A stretch of 64,000 nucleotides of DNA from Granulosicoccus sp964390335 (GTDB lineage: Bacteria > Pseudomonadota > Gammaproteobacteria > Granulosicoccales > Granulosicoccaceae): NCBI GenBank assembly GCA_964390335.1, contig CAYMHU010000004.1, positions 62,001-126,000 of the forward strand, in the 5' to 3' direction. Position 1 is the first letter of the stretch. Each line of letters starts with the position of its first letter. Under the pieces are notes generated by a model that had not been told where the DNA came from, made no database searches, and was given only the letters and a program-made list of their open reading frames with translations. The position numbers and the translations under genes are program-made. This document shows positions 7,920 through 16,758 of this stretch, piece after piece.

Positions 7920-8684
7920 GTGTTCATGCTTGAACTGTTTATGGAGTATTTTCGGCAATTAGCTGAAGATTCGCCACGCTGGAACTTCATCTTCTTTTAC
8001 GAACCGCGCCAATGGGCACGAATTGTTAAGGGTTTGCAGTACACGCTAATTCTGTCGATTGCCTGTGTCATTTTTTCAGTCATAATCGGTGTAGTTGGCG
8101 CGTGGATGCAAAACTCACCGTCCATCTGGGTGCGAAGAATTGTGCAAGGATACATACAATTTTTTCGTAACACGCCACCGTTTGTGCAGTTATTGTTTTT
8201 CTATTTTGCATTAGGACAGTTTACGCCGTCCGTGGTTGGTCCTGATGGTTGGACAGAGGTGCCTATCATCTCCAATGTTGGTTGGGCAATTATTTCATTA
8301 TCGTTTTTTGCCGGGGCGTTTAATGTCGAGATCTTTCGATCTGGCATTGAAGCGGTGCCGGAGTCTACTCAAGAAGCAGCCAGTGCTTTAGGATTTTCTC
8401 GCCTTCAAATCTATACAGAGATCGTGTTGCCGTTAGCATTTCGCGTATCGTTACCGGCGCTGAATAATAATTTGGTTAATCTGGTGAAAACCACTACGCA
8501 GGCTATTGGTATAGCGGTGCCAGAGCTTTTGTATCAATGCGTGAGTATTTGGAGTGACTATCCAAGCGCTCAGTATCCAACCATGTTGTTTTTATTTGTT
8601 GCATTTATTTTGCTGGTGGGCATCCTTGTTTATGGCATGCATCGCTGGGAGCGCGCCATGAAGATACCGGGTTACGGTGGCTAG
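7920..8684 (+). CDS. Amino-acid ABC transporter permease 1 (HisM/GlnP family)
   Basis: A 254-aa inner-membrane permease with several hydrophobic segments; the first starts near residue 35 (LQYTLILSIACVIFSVIIG) and the last ends near residue 245. The family features are FFRNTPPFVQLLFFYFALG after the second membrane span and the EAA loop FRSGIEAVPESTQEAASALG around residues 140-160, which docks onto the ATPase. Start could be GTG at 7920 or ATG at 7926; both give the same protein bar two residues. It overlaps the second permease gene by 8 bp and works with it as a heterodimeric channel. Confidence 0.92.
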   Translation: MFMLELFMEYFRQLAEDSPRWNFIFFYEPRQWARIVKGLQYTLILSIACVIFSVIIGVVGAWMQNSPSIWVRRIVQGYIQFFRNTPPFVQLLFFYFALGQFTPSVVGPDGWTEVPIISNVGWAIISLSFFAGAFNVEIFRSGIEAVPESTQEAASALGFSRLQIYTEIVLPLAFRVSLPALNNNLVNLVKTTTQAIGIAVPELLYQCVSIWSDYPSAQYPTMLFLFVAFILLVGILVYGMHRWERAMKIPGYGG

Positions 8685-9603
8685 CATGTTGACGCGCAAA
8701 TTAAAAAATACGAAGCCAAATATTCCGGGTATGCATAGCGAGCAAGGCACTGACTTACCGGTGCTCAAGCCGTTTAATGCAAAAGCGGCTGGCGACCCCG
8801 AAGATCTGCTTTTCTCACGATGGTTAGCATCCACGCCGATATGGGCATGGGTGGGTTTGTGTGTATTCATCGTGGCGTGGCCTGCCGCGACTATGGCCGC
8901 CAGCAGCTATACCATGGCGGATGCGTTTCAAGCACTGTGGCGCTGGTTGCCGTTCGTTATCAAAGATGGCTTTTTCTTTAATGTGGTTATTTCGTTCTTT
9001 GCGATGCTAATCGGCACTGTGTTAGGTGTCGTGTTGGGTCTGATGCAAATATCACCATCGCAATTTATCCGATTTCCGGCGCAAGCTATAACGCAAATCT
9101 TTAGAAATTCTCCTTGGTTGGTTTTGTTGTTTATTGTGCTACTTGCATTTCCTTATGAAATACAAATTGGGGATTCGTATATCAGTATTCCGGATTGGGT
9201 GAAAGCGGTCATTGGATTATGCTTACCGATCATGGCTAATATTTCCGAGGTTGTACGCGGAGCAGTCAATTCCGTGCCTAATGGTCAATGGGAAGCAGCA
9301 GAATCTTTGGCTTACACTCGGCAGCAAACTCTATGGCAAATAGTACTGCCACAATGTTTTAAACGCATGATTCCGCCTTGGATGAATTGGTATGCCATTT
9401 TAACAATGGCGACTCCTTTATGTTCTTTGTTGGGTGTGGAAGAAATTATTACGTTAAGCCGGCAAGCAATTGAGGCTGAGAATAATCGACCAGAACTGCT
9501 GGTGCCATTTTATGGGTTCGCCTTGTTGATCTTCTTTGCGTACTGTTATCCGATTGCCCGCGCTACCATCGCGCTAGAACGCCGCTTTGCCGTCAAACTA
9601 TAG
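8677..9603 (+). CDS. Amino-acid ABC transporter permease 2
   Basis: A 308-aa partner permease, longer at the N-terminus than permease 1: about 55 mainly cytoplasmic residues precede the first span (WVGLCVFIVAWPAATMAASS). The core contains QIFRNSPWLVLLFIVLLAFP and the EAA loop EVVRGAVNSVPNGQWEAAESL. A GTG start at 8677 lies within the preceding gene; ATG at 8686 is an alternative that avoids the overlap. The extended N-terminus with a membrane span before the canonical domain is usual for the second permease in this type of transporter. It lies 9 bp before the ATPase gene. Confidence 0.9.
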   Translation: MASMLTRKLKNTKPNIPGMHSEQGTDLPVLKPFNAKAAGDPEDLLFSRWLASTPIWAWVGLCVFIVAWPAATMAASSYTMADAFQALWRWLPFVIKDGFFFNVVISFFAMLIGTVLGVVLGLMQISPSQFIRFPAQAITQIFRNSPWLVLLFIVLLAFPYEIQIGDSYISIPDWVKAVIGLCLPIMANISEVVRGAVNSVPNGQWEAAESLAYTRQQTLWQIVLPQCFKRMIPPWMNWYAILTMATPLCSLLGVEEIITLSRQAIEAENNRPELLVPFYGFALLIFFAYCYPIARATIALERRFAVKL

Positions 9604-9612
9604 GTAACACAA

Positions 9613-10368
9613 ATGACTTCCACTGCATGGACAGACAAAGAGCCCATTGTATCAATCAAAGATGTGCATAAATCGTTTGGTGAACTTGAAGTACTAAAAG
9701 GTATTTCAATGGACGTCATGAAAGGCGAAGTCATTTGTATTATTGGGCCATCCGGTTCTGGTAAATCAACACTTATTCGCTGTGTGAATGCTTTGAATGA
9801 TATTCAGGCCGGTTCCATTAAAGTGGAAGGGTTGGAAGTGAATAACCCGAATTTAAACAAGCTGGAACTGCGTAAAAAAGTGGGCATGGTATTCCAGCAA
9901 TATAATTTGTTCCCGCATAAGACAGCGCTAGAAAACGTCATGATGGCGCCCATAAAGGTGTTGAAACAGCCGGTAGAGCAAGTGGAGGCGACGGCGCGGG
10001 CGCTAATAAAAAAAGTGAGGTTGGAAGGTAAAGAGGGTAGCTATCCCGGAGAGCTATCGGGAGGCCAGCAGCAACGGGTAGCGATTGCAAGATCACTAGC
10101 CATGAACCCGGATATCATGCTGTTCGATGAAGTGACCGCAGCGCTCGATCCGGAAACGGTTAAAGAAGTTTTAGTCACGATTAAAGATTTGGCCGAAGAG
10201 GGCATGACGTGCATGTTGGTGACCCACGAAATGGGCTTCGCAAGAGAAATCGCCGATCACATCTATTTCACAGACAGAGGCGTCATTGTGGAGCACGGAC
10301 CGCCAGCAACTTTCTTTGACAACGCAACAGATCCTCGAACTCAAGAATTTCTAAGTCAGATTCTATAG
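9613..10368 (+). CDS. Amino-acid ABC transporter ATP-binding protein (GlnQ/HisP family)
   Basis: A 251-aa ATPase that energises the two permeases. All motifs are intact: Walker A GPSGSGKST, Q-loop VFQQYNLFPH, signature LSGGQQQR, Walker B IMLFDEVTAALDPE and the switch histidine in LVTHEMGFA. Length and layout match GlnQ-type proteins. It is the last gene of the operon. No clear terminator is visible in the following 170 bp before the operator-like palindrome of the next operon. Confidence 0.95.
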   Translation: MTSTAWTDKEPIVSIKDVHKSFGELEVLKGISMDVMKGEVICIIGPSGSGKSTLIRCVNALNDIQAGSIKVEGLEVNNPNLNKLELRKKVGMVFQQYNLFPHKTALENVMMAPIKVLKQPVEQVEATARALIKKVRLEGKEGSYPGELSGGQQQRVAIARSLAMNPDIMLFDEVTAALDPETVKEVLVTIKDLAEEGMTCMLVTHEMGFAREIADHIYFTDRGVIVEHGPPATFFDNATDPRTQEFLSQIL

Positions 10369-10540
10369 TCCGAGGTTTATTCGTCGCGAATTTTATAGTC
10401 CCCCCACTTTATAAACTTAGTGCTTAAAACTACAGTGAAGCCTCAAGACGACTAACGCGCTCTGCGTTGCCACTAATAATCGATCTGTTCTCTGTTTGAA
10501 GATTGCGTTTGCATTACGGATTTGGCGGTGATATGGTGCG

Positions 10541-10556
10541 TTGCATACGTATGCAA
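10541..10556. promoter_or_regulatory. Perfect 16-bp palindrome, candidate LacI-family operator
   Basis: TTGCATACGTATGCAA is perfectly self-complementary, with the central CG typical of LacI/GalR-family operators. It lies 57 bp before the start of the carbohydrate-binding-protein gene, the first gene of an operon that leads to a LacI-family gene at 17523. The sequence and symmetry are seen directly; binding by that regulator is inferred. Confidence 0.6.
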
Positions 10557-10575
10557 GCCAGACAGCGACGGCTTC

Positions 10576-10589
10576 AGCATACGTAAACA
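10576..10589. promoter_or_regulatory. Second, imperfect copy of the candidate operator
   Basis: AGCATACGTAAACA repeats the core GCATACGTA of the upstream palindrome, with its centre 34 bp further on (about three helical turns). The right half is degenerate. Two sites so spaced could allow cooperative binding or looping. Confidence 0.4.
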
Positions 10590-10612
10590 CTACTATCCGG
10601 AGAGAGAACTAT

Positions 10613-11854
10613 ATGAACAGAGTACTTAGATCATCGTTGATCGCAGTCGGGCTTATGACGAATTCTGCCCTTGTGTATGCAGGCTGTGGCATTAGCGCTG
10701 GTAACGTCAACATTATTGGTAACGAATTCCCAGCCATTCAAACCATTGGAGCAGGCGCGGTCGCGTGTGCTGGTGATGGCGTGGAGGTGAAAGCCAATTT
10801 AACCAAAGAGCACAAAGAAATTCAGGTGCCGGGTCTGTCTGGTAACCCTGCAGAATACACAGCCGCAATTGTGGCTAACTCTACTATCGTTGCATTAATG
10901 AACGATGGCCTGATAAGGCCACTCGATGATCTTATTGCGAAGCATGGCGGTAACTTCAACGACAATCAGAAAATCACCATCGGCGGTAAAGTCATGGCCC
11001 TCGGCTTTATGGCAAATGCTCAGCATCTTGTTTTCCGCAAGGATATTTTGGAACAAGCAGGAGTAGAGCCACCTCAATCCTATGCAGACGTACTGGCAGC
11101 TGCTGAGGTCATTAAATCTAAGGATATTTTGCAATATCCATTCGGTGCCGCTTACGCCGCTGGTTGGGGCTTGGGTCAGGAATTCAACAACATGTTTATT
11201 GGGCATGGCGGTGAATTTTTTAAAGACGGTACCGCTATGCCAAACATCAATAACCAAACCGGTATTGATACGTTGAATATGATGAAAGCACTCACCGAAT
11301 ACATGAATCCTGATTTCCTGACTATGGATAACAACGAAATCAATGCTGAATGGAAAGCAGGTAACGTTGCTATTATGCAAATGTGGGGCTCTCGTGCAGG
11401 CTCATTGTTATCAGGTGAAGGTGCAGCGCCAGGTGTTGCTGAAAATACAGTAATGCATGCGCCACCTATGGTTTCAGATAGCACGCCTCCAGCGACTACT
11501 TTGTGGTGGGATGGCTTCACTATCGCATCCAATATCTCTGATGAAGATGCCGAAGCGTCGTACTTGGCGTTGGTCAATGCAATCGACCCAAGCATCATGA
11601 ATGATGAAGTAGCATCTCAAGCGGTTTGGATGATTGAAGGCTACGATCCAACTCCGGCGTCTGCAGGTGTGTTCGCGACTATCAATGCAGGTGCAACTCC
11701 GTATCCTATGATTCCGTACAACGGATTGCTTCACACTGCTTTAGGTGCAGAGTTACCTGATTTCTTCGCTGGTAATGAATCAGCTGAGAAAACACTGGCC
11801 GATGTAGAAGCTGCTTACATCACTGCTGCAAAAGAAAAAGGCTTTATCAACTAA
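10613..11854 (+). CDS. Carbohydrate ABC transporter substrate-binding protein (family 1)
   Basis: A 413-aa periplasmic binding protein of the sugar/polyol type (SBP_bac_1). ATG at 10613 has a GGAGAG site upstream and gives a proper signal peptide (MNRVLRSSLIAVG, cleavage after YAG/GCG near residue 22), so earlier in-frame starts are rejected. Family features include a first lobe ending in EYTAAIVANSTIVALMNDGLIRPLDDL and the PQSYADVLAAAEVIK segment. WKAGNVAIMQMWGSRAGSLL and LWWDGFTIASN are also typical of polyol and sugar receptors. It begins the operon that includes two MalFG-type permeases, a UgpC-type ATPase and several enzymes. A long hairpin separates it from the permease genes. Confidence 0.92.
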   Translation: MNRVLRSSLIAVGLMTNSALVYAGCGISAGNVNIIGNEFPAIQTIGAGAVACAGDGVEVKANLTKEHKEIQVPGLSGNPAEYTAAIVANSTIVALMNDGLIRPLDDLIAKHGGNFNDNQKITIGGKVMALGFMANAQHLVFRKDILEQAGVEPPQSYADVLAAAEVIKSKDILQYPFGAAYAAGWGLGQEFNNMFIGHGGEFFKDGTAMPNINNQTGIDTLNMMKALTEYMNPDFLTMDNNEINAEWKAGNVAIMQMWGSRAGSLLSGEGAAPGVAENTVMHAPPMVSDSTPPATTLWWDGFTIASNISDEDAEASYLALVNAIDPSIMNDEVASQAVWMIEGYDPTPASAGVFATINAGATPYPMIPYNGLLHTALGAELPDFFAGNESAEKTLADVEAAYITAAKEKGFIN

Positions 11855-11875
11855 GCCCTGTCTTTTGATATCGAA

Positions 11876-11905
11876 CAAGTGGGAGTGCCTCAGCACTCCC
11901 ACTTG
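11876..11905 (+). terminator. 13-bp perfect hairpin between binding-protein and permease genes
   Basis: CAAGTGGGAGTGC (11876-11888) pairs perfectly with GCACTCCCACTTG (11893-11905) around a CTCA tetraloop. No T-run follows, so it is more likely an RNA-processing or 3'-stabilising element than a full terminator. Its place directly after the receptor gene mirrors the hairpin at 7832. Confidence 0.7.
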
Positions 11906-11946
11906 CCACTAAGCCCTTACTACTTTATTCACACTGGTTATTAGCT

Positions 11947-12972
11947 GTGAGACATCGCACCTTTTTCTGGTTTTTCCTGCCCACAGCACTCGCGATGTTG
12001 CTGTTTATCTTTTTGCCTATCGTGTCGGTCGTGATGCAATCAATGCATATTGAGCATGAAAAGGTATTTGTTGAAGTCGAAAATTGTGATTTTTTTGGAT
12101 GTAAAAAATCCACCACGGTTGATATGGAAGCAACCGAGCAGCTACGCTCTGATAAACCGCTTGGCCGGTTTGTTGGTTTAGATAACTATTTTAATCGTAG
12201 CCATTTGGCCTCAAGTGAGCTTGCGCTTGCATGGAAGAACTCCGATTCATTTGGTGATTTTTATGATCAAGTGTTCAACTTGCCCTTGTATAGAGCCATC
12301 ATATTTACACTCATCTATACAGCGACAGTTACGCCATTACTGATTTTATTGGGTTTCCTAATTGCCATTGGCGTTAACTCAATTAATCAAAAACTTCGTG
12401 GCATCGTTATATTCTTTTCTTTATTACCCATGATTGTTACTCCATTAATCGGGTCATTAATTTTATTTTGGATGATCGATTCGCGAGGAATCATTGGTAG
12501 TAGTTTGCAGGTATTGCTTAGCGATCCTAATTTGTCGTTAAAAGCATCTACGGGTTTAACCTGGATTACGCTTATCGTGTACGGGGTTTGGCACTCTGCG
12601 CCATTTGCGTTTGTGATCTTTTATGCAGGCTTGCAAACCTTACCGCAGGACACGCTTGAATCTGCCATGATCGATGGCGCCAGTCGATGGGAACGCATTC
12701 GGTATGTGGTTATTCCGCATTTAATGCCGTTGGTTACCTTCGTGGCGCTTATCCAGTTAATGGATAACTTCCGGGTGTTCGAGCCCATCGTGGGATTTAA
12801 TGCGTCCGCGCATGCGACATCCTTGTCGTGGATCATCTATAACGATCTTGATGGTGAAGCAAGGCTGTTGTCTTCCGCGGCAACTACATCAGTGCTCACC
12901 ATCATTGGTGTAATCATATTGTTATCGCCTGTGTTGTATCGAGCTTGGCGGGATTGGGATAGGCAGGCTTAA
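11947..12972 (+). CDS. Carbohydrate ABC transporter permease 1 (MalF/UgpA family)
   Basis: A 341-aa inner-membrane permease. The first span (FFLPTALAMLLFIFLPIVSVVMQ) is followed by a periplasmic stretch of ~85 residues containing a Cys pair (NCDFFGCK), then five further spans. The EAA loop is ESAMIDGASRWERIRYVVIPHLMP around residues 235-260, which contacts the ATPase. The start is GTG at 11947. The long loop before the second span is typical of sugar permeases of this class. It pairs with the next gene, 2 bp downstream. Confidence 0.92.
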   Translation: MRHRTFFWFFLPTALAMLLFIFLPIVSVVMQSMHIEHEKVFVEVENCDFFGCKKSTTVDMEATEQLRSDKPLGRFVGLDNYFNRSHLASSELALAWKNSDSFGDFYDQVFNLPLYRAIIFTLIYTATVTPLLILLGFLIAIGVNSINQKLRGIVIFFSLLPMIVTPLIGSLILFWMIDSRGIIGSSLQVLLSDPNLSLKASTGLTWITLIVYGVWHSAPFAFVIFYAGLQTLPQDTLESAMIDGASRWERIRYVVIPHLMPLVTFVALIQLMDNFRVFEPIVGFNASAHATSLSWIIYNDLDGEARLLSSAATTSVLTIIGVIILLSPVLYRAWRDWDRQA

Positions 12973-12974
12973 TT

Positions 12975-13859
12975 ATGGCTTCATCAGTTGTTGAAACTAA
13001 GTCGCTACCTCTGAAATTATTTTCAGGTGTGTTCATTTTAATCTGGCTGGTCGTTGCCGCTTTCCCGTTTATTTGGACCTTCTGGGGTTCTTTTAAAGTG
13101 GAGTTGGATTTTTTCTCTAAAGAGAATTGGGCAAACGCCATAACCGGTTTACGCACTATTAACGAAACTGGTAGTGCGTTTACAGGCGATGGGTATCATG
13201 GAGCTTGGGTTCAGGAAGAGTTTTGGCGTTCGGTGCTCAACACCAGTATTGTGTGTTTTAGTGTGGTGTGTATTTCCTTAACCATCGGTACCCTGGGTGG
13301 TTATGCATTGTCCCGCTCAGGTTTTCGGTACGCGTTCTGGTTGCTGATAATTGCGCTTATCTTCAGAGCCATGCCACCCATTACCTTGGTTTCGGGTTAT
13401 TTGCTGCCATTTTTCCAATGGGGATTGTGGGGTAAGTTGTCCACAACCATTGTTGTATTGGTTGCTATCAATCAGCCATTCACACTATGGATGCTGCATT
13501 CGTTTTTTCAGAAAATTCCGAAAGAGCTGGATGAAAGCGCCAAAGTTGATGGCTGTACTTCGTTTCAGGCATTCAGGCACGTCATTATTCCGGTTATGTG
13601 GCCAGGTGTAATCACAACCGGTTTGTTTTCTTTTCTGTTGGCCTATAACGATTTCGCGGTAACAGCCATGTTGTTGTCGAAAGAGAATCAAACCATGGTG
13701 CCAAAAATTGCAGGCTTTCTTGGTACGACTCAAACAGAAGGTAACGTCATGTTCGCCGTGGCCGCGGTGGTATCTGCAACGGTTCCACTTTTTATCTTAG
13801 TTATGTTTTTTCAACGGCAGATTGTCAGTGGGCTGACGGCTGGCGCGGTAAAGGGTTAA
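12975..13859 (+). CDS. Carbohydrate ABC transporter permease 2 (MalG/UgpE family)
   Basis: A 294-aa permease with six predicted spans, starting with LFSGVFILIWLVVAAFPFIWTFWGSFK-like sequence common to MalG proteins. The EAA loop is ELDESAKVDGCTSFQAFRHVIIP around residues 185-207. GGYALSRSGFRYAFWLL before it is also conserved. It forms the heterodimeric channel with permease 1 and lies 6 bp ahead of the ATPase gene. Confidence 0.93.
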   Translation: MASSVVETKSLPLKLFSGVFILIWLVVAAFPFIWTFWGSFKVELDFFSKENWANAITGLRTINETGSAFTGDGYHGAWVQEEFWRSVLNTSIVCFSVVCISLTIGTLGGYALSRSGFRYAFWLLIIALIFRAMPPITLVSGYLLPFFQWGLWGKLSTTIVVLVAINQPFTLWMLHSFFQKIPKELDESAKVDGCTSFQAFRHVIIPVMWPGVITTGLFSFLLAYNDFAVTAMLLSKENQTMVPKIAGFLGTTQTEGNVMFAVAAVVSATVPLFILVMFFQRQIVSGLTAGAVKG

Positions 13860-13865
13860 AGGCTA

Positions 13866-14915
13866 ATGGCTGGTATTAGTTTAAAAAAGGTCAGTAAGCG
13901 TTGGGGCAGTTTTGTTGGCGTACATGAGTTTGACCTTGAAATTCCTGACAAAGAATTTTTGGTATTGCTGGGGCCTTCCGGTTGCGGCAAAACCACCACC
14001 ATGCGCATGATTGCCGGGCTTGAAACGGCCACCTCTGGTGAAATCTGGATTGGTGATCGCATGGTGAATAAGTTAGAGCCAAAAGATCGTGATGTGGCTA
14101 TGGTGTTTCAAAGTTACGGACTGTATCCGAATATGACGGTATGGGAGAACATTCGGTTCCCGCTAAAAGTGCGTAAAGTGGATCCGGCTTCCCATGATGA
14201 GCGCGTGCAGCGTGCGGTTGACATGGTAGAGCTGAACGAATTCACCCATCGCCGGCCGGCTGAATTGTCGGGAGGTCAGCGTCAGAGGGTTGCGTTAGCG
14301 AGAGCTATTGTACGCGAGCCCACCGTGTTTCTTATGGATGAACCCCTGTCAAACCTTGATGCCAAGCTCAGGGTATCCACGAGGGCGCAAATTAAAAATC
14401 TACAGAACACACTGGCTACCACCACGATCTATGTAACGCACGACCAAATAGAAGCCATGACGCTTGCAGACCGAGTGGTAGTTATGAATCAGGGTGTTGT
14501 GCAACAAGTGGGTACACCAGTAGAAATTTATGACAAGCCGCAAAATACGTTTGTTGCAGGCTTTATAGGGTCGCCTGCCATGAATTTAATAGACGGTACG
14601 TTAAATAACGGTACGTTCACTTCCGAACAAGTTTCAATTAGCGGGTTCAACACCTCGTTAGATGGCAACGTCACTCTTGGGTTTCGAGCGGAAGATGCGA
14701 ATATTTCTGATCAAACCAGCTCGATCGGTGCACCTGTGTATTCAATGGAACTGTTAGGCGAAGCCACCATGGTTACGTTTCGAATAGCTGGCTCTTTGGT
14801 ATCGGTCAAAGCGGGCAAAGACTATCGGGCGGCTATAGGCGATCAATGCAATATCGATATTCAAGCCGATATGTGTCATCTGTTTCATCGTGACACTGGT
14901 GTTAGATTAGTTTAA
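13866..14915 (+). CDS. Carbohydrate ABC transporter ATPase (UgpC/MalK family)
   Basis: A 349-aa ATPase with an N-terminal ABC domain (1-235) and a C-terminal regulatory/TOBE domain. Motifs: Walker A GPSGCGKTT, Q-loop VFQSYGLYPNMTV, signature LSGGQRQR, Walker B VFLMDEPLSNLDAK and switch His in YVTHDQIEAMTLADR. GFIGSPAMNLI at the domain boundary is the usual MalK/UgpC marker. The gene ends directly at the start codon of the next (stop 14913-14915, ATG 14916). Confidence 0.95.
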   Translation: MAGISLKKVSKRWGSFVGVHEFDLEIPDKEFLVLLGPSGCGKTTTMRMIAGLETATSGEIWIGDRMVNKLEPKDRDVAMVFQSYGLYPNMTVWENIRFPLKVRKVDPASHDERVQRAVDMVELNEFTHRRPAELSGGQRQRVALARAIVREPTVFLMDEPLSNLDAKLRVSTRAQIKNLQNTLATTTIYVTHDQIEAMTLADRVVVMNQGVVQQVGTPVEIYDKPQNTFVAGFIGSPAMNLIDGTLNNGTFTSEQVSISGFNTSLDGNVTLGFRAEDANISDQTSSIGAPVYSMELLGEATMVTFRIAGSLVSVKAGKDYRAAIGDQCNIDIQADMCHLFHRDTGVRLV

Positions 14916-15446
14916 ATGGTGAAGTTAATGACTGAGTTGAGTGCCGAAGAGCATCAAAAACAATCCAATGAGACTTTGGCAGTTATAAGAGACATGGAAG
15001 CTGCATTAGCTTCTGGTTCGAATGCTATGTCTGATTTTTTTCATGATTCATTTCGTTGGATGGGCAACTATGGATGTGGTACCAAAGATGGGCTGCAAGC
15101 ATTTAGGGATAACTGGCAGTTGCCATTACGCGCAGCTTTTACAGAGCGCGAATATAAAACCGATAAGTTTTTAGCGGACGGCGAATGGGCTTCGTGTTTT
15201 GGGCATATTGAGGCCACGCATAGCGGCATGTTTATGGGTGTAGAAGCCACGAACAAACGTGTGACTATTCCGTATATGGATTTCTGGAAAGTCACTGACG
15301 GTAAAATAGAAGATAACTGGGTTTCAGTTGACTATGCCTCAGTGTTGTCGCAGCTTGGGGTAGATGTTTTCAATGGTCAAGGTTGGGAGGCGTTCGATAA
15401 CGGTTCCCGAAAACCTATTCATCCTGATGCAGGAGTAGACGCATGA
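14916..15446 (+). CDS. NTF2/SnoaL-like protein (single domain)
   Basis: A 176-aa protein with one NTF2-like fold. An N-terminal helical region (SNETLAVIRDMEAALASG) is followed by FFHDSFRWMGNYGCGTKDGLQAFRDNW, WASCFGHIEATHSGMFMGV and VTIPYMDFWKVTDGKIEDNWVSVD, the usual strand pattern of SnoaL-type polyketide-cyclase or isomerase relatives. The Asp/His placements are compatible with a hydrolyase or isomerase, but no activity can be assigned. It sits between the ATPase gene and the HpsN-like dehydrogenase gene, overlapping the latter by 4 bp (ATGA), so it is coupled to the catabolic enzymes and likely acts on the imported substrate or its first product. Confidence 0.8.
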   Translation: MVKLMTELSAEEHQKQSNETLAVIRDMEAALASGSNAMSDFFHDSFRWMGNYGCGTKDGLQAFRDNWQLPLRAAFTEREYKTDKFLADGEWASCFGHIEATHSGMFMGVEATNKRVTIPYMDFWKVTDGKIEDNWVSVDYASVLSQLGVDVFNGQGWEAFDNGSRKPIHPDAGVDA

Positions 15447-16756
15447 TTGAGTATTTAAAAGAGAGCCTTTCTGAAGACGAACGCGCAGTTGAGAAAAACA
15501 ATGTAAAGGACATTGTAGCTGCAAGCTTGAAGCAAATTCAGGAAGGTGGTGATCAAGCTGTGAGAGAGATGTCGGAAAAGTTCGACAATTATTCTCCAAC
15601 CAGTTTTCGTCTTAGCCAGGACGATATCGATACGTTAATGGCAAAACTGACGCCGCAGGAAATGAGCGATTTAAAATTTGCGCAGGCTCAAGTGCGACAA
15701 TTTGCCGAAGCCCAACGCGCATCAATGACCGATGTTGAAGTCGAAACGCTGCCGGGCGTTATTTTGGGTCATAAAAATATTCCAGTGCAGTCGGTTGGTT
15801 GTTACGTGCCAGGCGGCAAATTTCCCATGGTCGCATCAGCGCATATGTCGGTAGTGACAGCAGACGTTGCCGGTGTACCAAGAATCGTTGCTATGACACC
15901 GCCGTTTAACGGTGAGCCAAATGCCGCGGTTATCACCGCAATGCATTTAGGTGGTGCTCATGAAATTTATGTATTAGGTGGTATTCAGGCGGTCGGCGCT
16001 ATGGCAATCGGAACAGAAACCATTGATCCAGTGCATATGTTGGTGGGGCCCGGAAATGCGTTTGTAGCAGAGGCTAAGCGCCAGCTATACGGTCGGGTGG
16101 GTATAGATCTGTTTGCCGGTCCAACTGAAACAATGGTCATTGCAGATGAAACAGTTGATGCAGAAATATGCGCTACAGACCTACTGGGGCAGGCAGAGCA
16201 TGGTTATAACTCGCCAGCGGTGCTCGTTACCAATTCGCGCCAATTGGCAATCGATACCATGGCCGAGATTGATCGCTTACTTAAAATCTTACCAACGGCT
16301 CCCACTGCGTCGGTCAGTTGGCGAGATTACGGCGAAGTGATTGTGTGCGACACCTATGATGAAATGCTGGATGTTGCGAATGACATTGCGTCTGAGCATG
16401 TGCAAGTCATGACTGACCGCGATGATTGGTTTCTTGAGCATATGCATTCGTATGGCGCTTTGTTTTTGGGTGCTCGAACCAACGTAGCAAATGGCGACAA
16501 AGTCATTGGTACGAACCACACGTTACCAACGGAAAAAGCCGGCCGTTATACCGGTGGATTGTGGGTGGGTAAATTCCTGAAAACACATTCGTATCAGAAA
16601 GTGCTAACCGACGAAGCCGCCACTATGATCGGTGAATATGGTTCGCGCTTATGTATGCTGGAAGGTTTTGTTGGACATGCAGAGCAGTGTAATGTGCGGG
16701 TTCGTCGTTATGGTGGACGTAATATTCCGTACGGTGAAGGCGCGGAGCCAGCATAA
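15443..16756 (+). CDS. HpsN-type dehydrogenase (histidinol dehydrogenase family)
   Basis: A 437-aa zinc- and NAD-dependent dehydrogenase of the HisD superfamily. It resembles sulfopropanediol 3-dehydrogenase (HpsN) more than biosynthetic HisD: GCYVPGGKFPMVASAHMS, VGIDLFAGPTETMVIAD, NGDKVIGTNHTLPT and GGLWVGKFLKTHSYQ are markers of the HpsN-like clade. Zinc ligands are expected at Gln250 and His253 (LLGQAEHG) and the late His in GFVGHAEQ. HpsN oxidises a primary alcohol in two steps to a carboxylate. A polyol or sulfonated polyol brought in by the adjacent transporter would fit, but no sulfo-lyase gene is present, so the substrate is open. It is not part of a histidine operon. Confidence 0.85.
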   Translation: MIEYLKESLSEDERAVEKNNVKDIVAASLKQIQEGGDQAVREMSEKFDNYSPTSFRLSQDDIDTLMAKLTPQEMSDLKFAQAQVRQFAEAQRASMTDVEVETLPGVILGHKNIPVQSVGCYVPGGKFPMVASAHMSVVTADVAGVPRIVAMTPPFNGEPNAAVITAMHLGGAHEIYVLGGIQAVGAMAIGTETIDPVHMLVGPGNAFVAEAKRQLYGRVGIDLFAGPTETMVIADETVDAEICATDLLGQAEHGYNSPAVLVTNSRQLAIDTMAEIDRLLKILPTAPTASVSWRDYGEVIVCDTYDEMLDVANDIASEHVQVMTDRDDWFLEHMHSYGALFLGARTNVANGDKVIGTNHTLPTEKAGRYTGGLWVGKFLKTHSYQKVLTDEAATMIGEYGSRLCMLEGFVGHAEQCNVRVRRYGGRNIPYGEGAEPA

Positions 16757-16758
16757 CC

